From NCBI GenBank assembly GCA_951799445.1, contig OX637289.1:4504501-4568500 (forward strand): a DNA stretch of 64,000 nt, given 5' to 3'. Under the pieces are notes generated by a model. It was not told the DNA's origin. It ran no database searches and saw only the letters and a program-made list of their open reading frames with translations. This document shows, piece after piece, positions 12,288-21,786 of the stretch. Every line of letters starts with the position of its first letter. The stretch's first letter is position 1. Position numbers and translations under genes: made by a program. The stretch comes from Pseudisothecium myosuroides. Its lineage: Eukaryota > Streptophyta > Bryopsida > Hypnales > Lembophyllaceae.

Positions 12288-13198
12288 TCCTTTAAGGATT
12301 GAAGACCAAATGTTCAAATTTTGAACAACTGATAAATGCATACATACCTCCAAGATTACAAAATCTTGATTTATCCATCCATCTAACAGTTTGTAGATTT
12401 TTGTGTGCATTCTCTTACATTTATACAATACAGATTTAAAAAAAAATTATTTGCAAATAATCTAAAGTTCAAAAGATACAACTATAATTTGATTACAAAA
12501 ATAGCTTTTTGAATTTAAAATATGACTAGAGCAAAATGACTTGAATAAGTAAATAAAATAAAATCTAAAAAAATTACTATAATTAAAACTTAACTATTTT
12601 TTTTTTTTTTTTTTTTTTTTGAACAAATGGAACGAACCATTGCATTAAAAAAAACACCAAGAACAACAACCAAGCTCAAGAGTTGGACAATGAAGAGATA
12701 AGAGCAAGAGCCAAAAAGAAACCAAGAGAACTACTGAAACAAACAAAGGGGAGGGCCCTTCTTGTTCCAGATAATGCAAGAGTCAAGCCTACTAGCAAGA
12801 ACAGGAGAGTGGATCCAAATGTTATCAAATCTATCCCAAATGGTAGAAGCTTGTTGGGGGCGCTGTTGAGCCCCTATTCGTGCCTTTAATTGTGCCGCGC
12901 GCCCAGAATCAAGTAGCGCATTCCAAAAACTTAATTATTTGAACTTACAAAAAATATTCTAAAAAAATTCTAAATATTCAATCTACAAGCAATTTTAAGA
13001 AGAATTTTTATTTTTAGATTTCAAGTTTTATTGAAAAATATTTCTCGATGCAACAATATATCTAATTATGTGGATATGATTTATGGATCATATTTGATAA
13101 ATTTTTTTAAGAAATTCATAATTATATTATTATTCTAAGTCATATATTTTATAATACATCTTCACAATTTAGAAATTTGAATTTAAATGCTAGGGATG
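12288..13198. mobile_element. TTAA-related element F, interrupted by a LINE fragment
   Basis: Diverged relative of element E. Shared interior blocks include TTTTGAACAAC near the left end, ATATTCAATCTACA in the middle and ATCTTCACAATTT near the right end. The termini are eroded (CCTTTAAGGAT left, CTAGGGATGAA right), so its TTAA sites are lost. A LINE 3' fragment (12600-12925) was inserted later. Confidence 0.5.
12600..12925 (-). mobile_element. 5'-truncated LINE fragment with poly(A) tail and 15-bp target duplication
   Basis: On the minus strand this is the last 64 or so codons of a LINE ORF2 (12925 down to a TAG stop at 12733-12731, with the Trp-rich pattern IWDRFDNIW ... CIIWNKK), then a short 3' UTR and a poly(A) tail seen as poly-T at 12597-12620. 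Flanks AAAACTTAACTATTT (12585-12599) and AAAACTTAATTATTT (12926-12940) are a 15-bp target duplication with one mismatch. Uninterrupted element E gives the same junction order, which confirms the insertion. Confidence 0.75.
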
Positions 13199-13239
13199 AA
13201 ATGTTGGGGTGTTGGATAGTATTAGTAGCTCCTCAAGTT

Positions 13240-13382
13240 ATAAGGTAAAGCAATGCATTACCACCATCCCTCTCAATTTTACCCTCATATACTTGCGTTG
13301 TATATTTCTCTTCTAAATGTATCCCATAGGTACATGAGGGCCGAATTGAGAAGGGTGGTGGTAATAGGTTGGTTTACCTTAG
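13240..13382. other. MIR-like imperfect hairpin
   Basis: The left arm 13240-13292 pairs with the right arm 13330-13382 across a loop of about 37 nt. The strongest block is ATTACCACCATCCCTCTCAA against its near reverse complement (TTGAGAAGGGTGGTGGTAAT). Arm length and loop size resemble a plant microRNA precursor, but it could equally be a small foldback MITE. No target or expression evidence is available here. Confidence 0.45.
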
Positions 13383-13642
13383 ATGCAAATACAAGAGAAA
13401 GGTGTTGGTTGATTGTCATATCTCCTTCACTAGGATAGTGTGCTTTGTGCCGTTTCCACAATATAATAAAATTAAAATTAAAATATTTTTTAATTTTTAA
13501 TTTCATAAAAACTTTAAAATTCAATAATTTTCACACAGTAGGTCCAAACGCCACGAAACAAAGCCCGTGAATTCAAGAATGCAACTAGGGTACATACGGT
13601 TCTAAAGATCTTACCATATCAAATAAACAAAACATATAGCTT

Positions 13643-13918
13643 CATTGAAGCAGGACGCTAAATCTTCCATTCAAAGTGGGACCAACATGGTGAATTTTGT
13701 GTTCTTTGGGTAAATTTAAAAAAAAAAGCCTATTTTGGGCCATAAAAATTCTATGTTCTTCACCTCTTTCCACTAATTTGGGTTTTTTGATTGCAAATAT
13801 GAATTCAAAGTTTGCAAATTTTATCATGTGGCAAATAAAAAATTCCTGTGTTTTTCCTTGAGGTAAATTCAGTCTGTTGGTCCCTCTTTGAATGGAGGAT
13901 TTAGCATCTTCCTTCATT
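13643..13918. mobile_element. Small MITE with about 40-bp terminal inverted repeats
   Basis: The left end (about 13643-13686) and the right end (about 13880-13918) are inverted repeats; core GCTAAATCTTCCATTCAAAG against CTTTGAATGGAGGATTTAGC, continuing through GGGACCAACA. Total about 275 bp with no coding capacity. The target duplication is unclear (possibly 3 bp), so I do not assign a superfamily. Confidence 0.65.
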
Positions 13919-14059
13919 TAGGTATAGATATGCTCTTTTACAACAAGAGTGAATGGCCGTACAACGCAGGCCAATTGACTCCTATGTGAAAAAAGAGTTG
14001 TAGATTCAACGTCTTTGTTAAGATAGAAGATGGCCAACTAAAGTAGGAAGCCGGCTTTG

Positions 14060-14290
14060 TGTTTTAGCCCCCATAAAGGACTCCCCAGCGTAGCAGGGCG
14101 CCCCCTCCCCGGGGCGAGCTGTGAGAGGCCTCATGGCCTTTCTCCGCGCTTTGCCTATCCTTGCCCCCCTCGGCGGGTCTTTGTCTTGTAGTCTCTTGTG
14201 TCTTGGTTCTTTCTATCAGGCCACTTGTGGTTGATGGGCTTTGTATTTTACCTTTGCATGGAACTTGTTTCTTTTGTTTAAAAAAAATAT
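14060..14290 (+). mobile_element. Possible LINE 3' UTR remnant
   Basis: An abrupt GC-rich block (GGGCGCCCCCTCCCCGGGG near 14098) is followed by T-rich sequence and an A-run at 14280-14288. This resembles the 3' UTR and tail of a plus-strand plant LINE. No coding part and no clear target duplication, so the call is weak. Confidence 0.3.
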
Positions 14291-14530
14291 CCATAAAACC
14301 CAAGAGTGATGACTGGTACGGCCTTATTTCTTAGATATGTTGGTGGTGAAAGGACGTTATTGTTCTTGGTTTTCCGACCAACTTTCCAACTTATTCAACC
14401 TGACATGATAACTTCCTCAAGGAGGCGAAATGATGGGAGAAAGGCCTGCCTATTGGCAGTGATCCCCACGTGGTTGGGAACAAAAGCATGGATGAATAGC
14501 ATGGATGAATATGGGGACAACATCGAAGAA

Positions 14531-14720
14531 AGGATGAATGAGGACGGAGAGAGCAAACAAGTGGGATGAACGTGAAACACTCCAAGCAACGAACAGAGGA
14601 TGAATGAGGACGGAGAGAGCAAACAAGAGGGATGAATGTGGAACACTCCAAGCAACAAACAAAGGATGATTGTGGGAAGAGCAAAGAAGAGGGATGCACG
14701 CAGCCAGGGAGCACAACTGA
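14531..14720 (+). repeat. Tandem repeat, 66-bp period
   Basis: Two near-identical 66-bp units starting AGGATGAATGAGGACGGAGA at 14531 and 14597, then a third diverged unit at about 14663. Long frames in this block on both strands are by-products of the repeat. Confidence 0.75.
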
Positions 14721-14729
14721 AAGATTGGG

Positions 14730-15120
14730 ACCTGAAGAAGCAAACCCAAGGGCTGAATGTGGAGACAGCCAACCCAGGGCTTTTTTTTTGGCTTTTTTGT
14801 GCCAGATTGCACCAGAAAAAAAAAATCTGGCTAAAAAAGGTTATAAAAAATGTCAAAAAAATTGGATGAAATCACCAGACAACTTTGAAATTAAAAAATA
14901 TTAGATGAAATCGCCTAATTGTGGATGAAAACCATACTATACATCCAATAAGTGAATGAATGTTGCAATTTGGAGCACCACTATAACATTTTATATCGCC
15001 ACTATGGCACTTCTTCAAAAATGAAAAAAAACAACCCTGAGCCAACCCGAGGGCTGAATGTGGAGACAGTCAACCCGAGGGATGAATGTGGAGACATCCA
15101 ACCCAAGGGATGAATGACAA
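14730..15120 (+). repeat. Tandem repeat, about 30-bp period, in two blocks
   Basis: Units of the type GGGATGAATGTGGAGACA followed by WCCAACCC occur at about 14740-14785 and three times in a row at 15040-15112. The blocks are separated by about 250 bp of AT-rich DNA. The GGGATGAATG word also occurs in the LINE 3' region near 18930, so the array may derive from a LINE tail. Confidence 0.6.
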
Positions 15121-16389
15121 AACCAGGCTCACTGATTGCAGGCCCAACCTGGCAGGTATTCAGAAAATCGATCCAGAGTGCGAGACGACAGAGAGGCCCA
15201 TGAGGCCATGAACCATGAGGTACGGGAGGAGGCTACGGCCCAGTACTCCTGAAAACGTCCACGGACGGAAGCCAACATCGTTGGTACATCGTCAACTGAC
15301 AAACGAAAGATAAAGATGACGAAGTGGTCTTCACTCTTCATCGAAGATCTTTTTGTACTGAGACTAAGTTATGGCATCCACTACAATTCCTGAATTTGAA
15401 TTTTCAAATCCTATCTACAACCATATTCACACTGCACAACACAGTTAGGGTTTGATTGGAGGGGGGTTCTAGCCCTACTTTTTTGTCTGGTTTTTAAATT
15501 TTAAAGAAAAAAATAGATTTTAAATTAAATTTAGATTTTTATAGTTGTTTGCATATTGTCAATTTTTTTGGTGTATTTTTTTGTTTAATTTTCACGCTAT
15601 CTACTATCAATAAACTAACATTGTTGTTTACTTAGGACAAAGCCTCACAGTCACATCATTCTTGTTTCCTCTCTTCTACTGTTCTGCAGCTCCTGTGAAG
15701 CTTGTCTGCGTGTTCTCTTCCCTTTGCATCACTTGTCCTACTGCCTGCTGCTTTGCTTCTGCCGATTTGCGCGGTCATCCCTACGTTGGCAGCTCCCAGT
15801 CGAGGCCTTCATGTGTCACTCATAGCAGCCCTCGCCTGCCTCTCTGGTTCACTTGGGGAGATCGATCAATGCGGCCAACACAACGTCATCAGGTTAAGCA
15901 AATTCGGCTGTATCATGCGCATTGAATTTAAGCACACAGCCTCTGCCTCTGGTTCAATTGTCAGGCTAGAATGGCAATTAATTTGAGTTAGTCTATCAGT
16001 CATAGAGCATGTAACAGGTCACCGAGCCTATCCCCTTTACCAGAACAATTTAGAAAGTGCCTGCCAACTCTCAAATTGAAGTGTCCAGCTGATGCTTCTA
16101 TTCCATTTTTTTCAAATTACTGGTGAGCTGTGTTCGTGTCCTCAGTGTCCGCGCGGTTGCAACTTGACGTTGTCTGTTGTTTCCTGTCCAGTTGGAAACT
16201 GTTACGGACACATTGAGCTCAGAGAGGAAGTTTAGATTCCATAGAACATAACATTCAGTACCTCTACAGTGATGGTGTGGTATATTCCACACCTCAACAG
16301 TGCTTCATTAGTAGCTACTGATGAATTAGAGAGGTAGAGGATGTAGAGGCACACCATCACTGTAGAACCAAGGCAACATCAACACATGC
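15121..16389. other. Higher-GC region, no gene recognised; contains a short perfect stem
   Basis: 15120-15350 and 15660-15990 are more GC-rich than their surroundings but give no recognisable protein. TCTACAGTGATGGTGTG (about 16262-16278) has a perfect 17-bp reverse complement at about 16350-16366, with a 70-nt loop containing the palindrome AGTAGCTACT. Confidence 0.4.
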
Positions 16390-16391
16390 TA

Positions 16392-16801
16392 AGGTAGGAG
16401 GCTGTAAAATGGAGCGGGCATTAAGAATGAACCCTATAAATGACTGTGAAATGGACATGAGTTGGTTCTGAAATTGACTAGTATAGTCATTGAATGAATT
16501 AAGGAAAAAAGCATTATTAATTGCAAGAGCCAATCATTCTCTTTGCTTTCCCCATTTTTATTTAGAATTGCAAGTGAACCGTTTAAGAAAGACCTAGGGT
16601 CACAAATAGGGACCTACTACCCAACTCATTTGAAAATTCATAAGTAATTCAAAAATGCTCGGAAAAATACAAAACCACTTGGGTTAGACTCCTCATCAAT
16701 TTCTCTACGTCTGAAAAATGAGTTAAAAATATTCCCGTCCAAGGAGATACATGAAAGAGGCGGACCAGCCCTTAGATGCTCCATTTCTGAGCCTCCTACC
16801 T
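16392..16801 (-). mobile_element. TA-flanked MITE, family G, short copy (410 bp)
   Basis: Inverted ends AGGTAGGAGGCT...AGCCTCCTACCT flanked by TA (16390-16391 and 16802-16803). The interior is the reverse complement of the element that starts at 17375, with about 300 bp alignable by eye. No coding capacity. TA duplication suggests Tc1/mariner-type mobilisation (inference). Confidence 0.7.
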
Positions 16802-16803
16802 TA

Positions 16804-17372
16804 CTGAATGTTATGAATAGTTCAACTCTAGAGTCGCTGCATTAATTGGTCTTCAAATCAAAAGCATGTATGTTATTATATTATTTAATATTGACTATCT
16901 TGGAATTAATCCCTTTTCCTTGACCCAGAATACTGTAGTGCAGTCGCTTTGTTTATCCTTACTGTGGGATTAACAACCCAAAACTGTAAACATTGATCAG
17001 TTTCCACTTATGGTTTAGAGGTTTTAAATATTTGATGGCAAATATCAAAGTTGCTTTGACACTCATTATCTTGGGTTCATGTCTTGAGAAATGTTTGTTG
17101 TCGGCATCTCCTTCTTCAAGGTTTTGTGATGGAATCAGGAATACTGTGGTTGGCCTCTAGGTTTGGATGATCTACCTCTAACTTATTGTGAACAAGTTAG
17201 TACAGGTCAAGCCTTTTGTTGTGACAGCTACACTTGCACTTGCTCAGGCTTTTCCAGTGAGACTCCAGAAGTTTCTGAACGCAAAGCCTTCTCTCCTTTG
17301 ACCCAGGGCCTGTGTTCCCAATTTGCGTGCCAATCCATTCAAATTCCATAATTTTGGGCCATTGTTTCCAGT
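16804..17372. other. Spacer between the two family-G MITEs
   Basis: About 570 bp of unremarkable sequence forming the loop between two inverted family-G copies. The short ORF at 17163-17351 resembles nothing I know. Confidence 0.4.
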
Positions 17373-17404
17373 TAAGGTAGTAGGCTCAAAAAGCGACCCT
17401 TTAA

Positions 17405-18333
17405 CCCCTAAAGGACCGAGGCCTTTTTTCTGCCAAAAAACACTGAAAACTGTCATTTCTATAGCAAAGAGTAAAATAATTTGAAAAATGTTTTTTTCCA
17501 CATCCAACCGTAGGATCTTACACCTAACTAGTATAAGAATGTGTGGAATTTTTTTTTAGAATTTTTGACCGCACAGATTGCAAGATATTTGCATTTAAAG
17601 TGAAAAAAACAAGTTTTTCAGCACATTGCGGGACTAGATTTTTTGACTTTAAACATTTTTAACTTAAAATTTTTGCACTACAGAGTTTTGAGGTTTTAAT
17701 TGTTATAGTGGAGAATTGAGTTGAGAGTCTAGGAAAAAAAAAATTCAAAATAAACTTAATTATCATTCTTAAAAAAATTGTTAAGTAGATGTAGGTACAA
17801 GATAGAAGGAAAATCCAAAAAATTCATATATTTTAGATGGAATTAAAATGCACTAATCCCAATGGTGAGATTGTTCTAGCAAGTAAATTAGACCATGCAA
17901 AAAAAAAAAATTGAAAAATTTGAAAAATTGCATTCAGAAATGAATCCTAAAGTTATTTTTTTCAAGAAGATGCTTTAACTGCCCGAAAAACAAGAATGTC
18001 CATAACTTTCTCATAACATATCCAAATGAAATGAATCAAAGCTTTCCAGATAGCCAAAAATATAATCTATGAAAACAAGTATTAAAAAAAAAAATTCAAA
18101 TTCTTGTCCATTTTTTTTTTGTTGCCTGAGCTGCCCCCCGTCCCCTGTTTTGAGCTTATATGGTCATAACTTTTTTTCCCGAGCACCGATTGTGAAAAAA
18201 ATTATATTCCCTTGAAGCTAATCAACTTTTCTACCTCCAAAAAAAGTTTCAAAAAATCAAGAGAAAATTTCAGCCCGTAGGGACCTGCCCGAAAACGCAT
18301 TTGTCCCCCGTAGGGACAATGGTCCTTTAGGGG
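17405..18333 (+). mobile_element. TTAA element family 1, copy B (929 bp, best reference copy)
   Basis: Flanked by TTAA at 17401-17404 and 18334-18337. Ends CCCCTAAAGGACC and GGTCCTTTAGGGG are perfect 13-bp inverted repeats. Inserted in the family-G MITE: the short G copy reads straight through the position as GACCAGCCCTTAGATG, so the target was around a TTAA there. No coding capacity. Its interior contains an intact CATTTTTAACTTAAAATTTT (about 17653-17672), which is the unoccupied form of the site hit in copy C. Confidence 0.8.
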
Positions 18334-19313
18334 TTAAGGGTTGGTCCGCCTTTTTCACAGGTGTTCATGAACCAAAATATTTTTAGCTCATTTTTAAAGA
18401 GAAAGAAAAATAGATGCAGAATGTAACACAAGTGGTTTCATATTTTTTTGAAGCATTTTTGAATTAGTTAGGAATTTTCAAAGATTTCAGTAGTAGGTAC
18501 CTATTTGTGACACTAGGTCTCCCAAAATTTGTCCCCTTGCAACTTTGAAAATGATTTGAGGAAATCATGGCCAATGATTAGCTCTCGCAATAAAAAAAAC
18601 AAATTTTCCTTGATTCATTCAATAGCAAAAGAGGTCCATTTAAGGATCACCTCCAATCCATTCTACAACTAAATTTGAGATTGAAACCCATTCGAGGGTG
18701 GTGCTTTACTAATAATAACGCCCAGAGGCCATTACACGCCCGAGGGCCATAAACACCCGAAGGCGAGACACGCGAAGGCGATGAAAAACGAGGAAAGAAA
18801 AGGCCCGAAGGCAGGAATGGGACCAAGGATTGACAAATCAGAACACGCCAGAGGCAGAGTCACCGAAGGGCTGAGATTGACCAAGAAGGAATGGAGCCCC
18901 GAAGGGTAGGTATGAACTGAAAGAAGCAGGGATGAATAGAATAAAGAGACCGGGGCCTGCACGCAGGGATGAACAATCACGGAGCGCTAACACCCGAAGG
19001 CAAGGATTGACACTTGGGGGCGGGGATGAGACGAGAGGCAGGAGACAATGAGTCTGTACCAAGAAACAAGAAATTACATAGAGTAAAGCAAACTAGTTGA
19101 AGCAAAGAGGGGAAAGGACTAACCAGACCAACCGCTAAACTTCAACCGTAAAACCCAGACCAACAGATTTAACTTGAGAAAAGTAAGAACAAAGAAGCCG
19201 GAGTGAGGCCAAAGGAAAGACAATGATTGCGAGAGAAGGTTATCACCAATATGAAGAAGACAAACAAAAGACAAACAAAATAGAAAAGCGAGCAAGTAAT
19301 AAGGGAGGAAAGT

Positions 19314-20322
19314 CTAATCGGAGATTAAGTCATTGTAGATCAAGTCGAAGGAGGCTTGAAGCTGAATATTCACCGTGGGTATGATAGTGGGGTCGTTTGC
19401 ACATTCCTTCGCTACGTCAGTTGCCTCATCTCTCGTAATGTCCTGCATTATTTGTCTGAGTATGATGTCAGCGTTTTGAGCGGCCATCCTCCTCCTGTGT
19501 TGGTCGTTTGAGCCTGCCATTGGGGTTGGAAATCTCGGCGCTGGATTCACTGATGTCTGTCCATGCGTGATGCAGGCCCTCTAAGAGATTAATTCCTGTA
19601 TCCCTCAGCGTTGATGTCCCTGTTGTTGGTGCTGCTCCGCTGCTTTCCGTGGGGTGTGTTTGACTCTTGCTTCCTATCTCTTTGGAAGTGGACCAATGTG
19701 GGGAGTGAGTCGGTGAGTCTCTAATGACTGATATCTGCTGTCGAGTGACTACCGTCGCGGGTCTTGAAGCCAGATCCTGGGGAAGGGATGCGTTGCTTGG
19801 GATAAAATTCCAGGACAGTGCTTCGAGTATTGTGCAGAAGGCATTGGTGGGAGCCCATACCAATTTAAAGGTCTCGATTCGTTGGATGGCGGTTCGTGGT
19901 GTTTTCCAAATCCCTCGCCAGGCGGCTACTCCAATTTGTATCGTTGTGCGCCAAGCGTTGTGTAAAGCAGTCCCTAAGTGAAATGTATCATTCCTCATGA
20001 CTTTGCTACACCTTTGACACCATATGTTCCATAATATAAGGCATCTAAGAATGTCCCATGGAATCTCACTGTTGACCTTGCACAAGTTGCTGAATCGAAG
20101 AGTGACTGTATCTTCCTCTGTAAAAGCGTCTCCTTCTAGCATATCAACTGGCGTGTATTGAAGTTGGGGTAGGTTGTGAGAACTCCTTAGATGGTTGAAC
20201 TGAACCCATATTCTACTAACTGTTGGGCAGTCTATGAAGGCATGACGTGCTGTTTCCGTAGGTGTTGTTGTGCAAAGCCTGCAAGATCTGTCCACTCCTA
20301 TCTTCATTAACCACGACCCCAC
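19314..20322 (-). pseudogene. LINE ORF2 C-terminal part (zf-RVT domain and tail)
   Basis: Continues the LINE reading frame after a 1.46-kb insertion. It opens with GSWLMKIGVDRSCRLC, then TARHAFIDCPTVSRIW, the Cys-Cys-His-Cys pattern of the RT-associated zinc knuckle. A Trp-rich C-terminal tail follows (WDILRCLILWNIWCQR) to about 19468, and a second frame to 19314. Joined to HTKGLPLHHK at 21787 it gives the expected uninterrupted domain order, which is why I place the insertion between 20323 and 21780. Confidence 0.75.
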
Positions 20323-21780
20323 ATCTCAAAATTCAGGATCAACAAATTGTTAGCAATTATCATGTAGTTACTATTGTTTCATGGGTGCGTACATTAATTT
20401 GCAAATTATCGCATTGTTGTGATGCACACGATTACTGCAAAGAAATGGCACTACTTTGAAATTTCTATTAATTATGTAATTTCTATACGTTAATCACAAG
20501 TGCGCAAAAGACACAAATTATGCACAAAAATTTACATTCTTTATCGTGCATTTTCTGTGCATTGAAGGACATGAAAAATCCATGACAACAATGTCATTGG
20601 AGTCATCACTACAATAATGCTTATTAACTGGTATCAATGTTCCAAAAAGTATTGTCAATGTTCAATTGTTGATCACCATTCTAATTTAAAAAAAATTCTT
20701 AACTAAATTTTTGGCATTTTGAACTAAATCCATCATCATTGTAGGCCATCAAATTTAAGTTTGAACTAAATCCATCAGTAGGCTACCAAGAAACTTGATA
20801 GCGTAGTGAAAGAATTACTTCATTGTAGCTTGAATTGATTCCATGAGTAAGCCACCAAGAAACTTGGTAATGTACTGATGGAATCTCTTCATTGGCAGTT
20901 GGTGAGAGTTGAGGGTAGAGAGGTTCTCTTTATACTACAATCCACTCTATGAACACTCAAAAGATATGGGATAACTTGAAGATGAGAGCTTGACTTCTCA
21001 TAGTCAAGTTGTTTTGAAAATGTATAAATTGTGTTCAAAGTAGAAATTTAGACCTCAATTTGGCATAGGTGAGTACCTTTTTTTTAAAACTTTGAACTAG
21101 TAAAAGTTGGTAAATGAATTTAGCTTTCATCTCCAAAAATCCGTTTGAGATTTAGAGCCAACAATTAAAAGTTATGGACAAAATTCAAAGGCAATGTTTG
21201 AAAATTTCAAAAAAATGTCCCTTCCAAGCCGTCTATGAACTTTGTCCATAACTTTTGATTGGAGACTCTAAATATCAAAAGGATTTTTGGAGATGAAAGA
21301 TATATTAATTTACCAACTTTTTTTAGTTCAATATTTTTTTATTTTTTTAATTCTACTATGCCTAAATGAGGTCTAAATTTTTACTTTGAACACAACTAAT
21401 TCCTGCTTTTCAATTAATTTAGTATTGAAATTGTGAAAAATAAAAATGCAACGTTAGTACAATAAATATGCATGGACATGATTTTGTGTGATTATTGCAC
21501 TAACTTTATATATCTTAGAAAAGCACTAATGCTACACAAAGTCCCGCACGAAGTTAGTCGCCTATCACTAAGCCACTGAAGTAATACATATTTCATCATG
21601 CATAGTTATTGTGCAACTTTAACACTTCAAACTCAAATATGAATGACATGCTTCAACTTCATGGTATTAATGAATGTCATTATTGTGTTGTAACAATGTT
21701 TCCAAATGAATGAATGTAACATGAAAGCAGTGCTTGACGATAATCGTACAATTACTGTTGACAATTCGTAATAGAGGAAC
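20323..21780. mobile_element. 1.46-kb insertion in the LINE zf-RVT domain
   Basis: Non-coding AT-rich insert that splits the LINE frame between codons HHK and GSW. Its ends show only weak inverted similarity (AATTGTTAGCAATTATC inside the left end, AATTGTCAACAGTAATTG inside the right end on the other strand) and no clear target duplication, so I do not name a superfamily. It contains the long hairpin at 21027-21401. Confidence 0.5.
21027..21401. repeat. Long imperfect inverted repeat (160-bp arms)
   Basis: Left arm 21027-21186 and right arm 21238-21401 are imperfect reverse complements (over 80 percent by eye), with a 51-nt loop. Matching blocks: GTGTTCAAAGTAGAAATTTA against its complement near 21375, TTTCATCTCCAAAAATCC (left, 21126) and GGATTTTTGGAGATGAAA (right, 21281), and AAAAGTTATGGACAAA against TTTGTCCATAACTTTT. 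RNA from either strand would fold into a long near-perfect hairpin. Confidence 0.75.
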
Positions 21781-21786
21781 TTTGTG

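Noticed and set aside
14395..14856. Frames of 107-153 codons on the minus strand
   Set aside because: They lie over the 66-bp tandem repeat and show its periodicity; the protein is repetitive and low-complexity.
15662..15986. Cys- and Ser-rich frames of 87 and 94 codons in a GC-rich patch
   Set aside because: Two overlapping frames of similar length, no known motif and no splice context.
17401..18337. Harbinger (3-bp TAA/TTA target) as origin of the TTAA elements
   Set aside because: A 3-bp duplication would leave the two ends asymmetrical by one base. TTAA with symmetric CCCC...GGGG fits all complete copies better, but an autonomous partner is needed to be sure.
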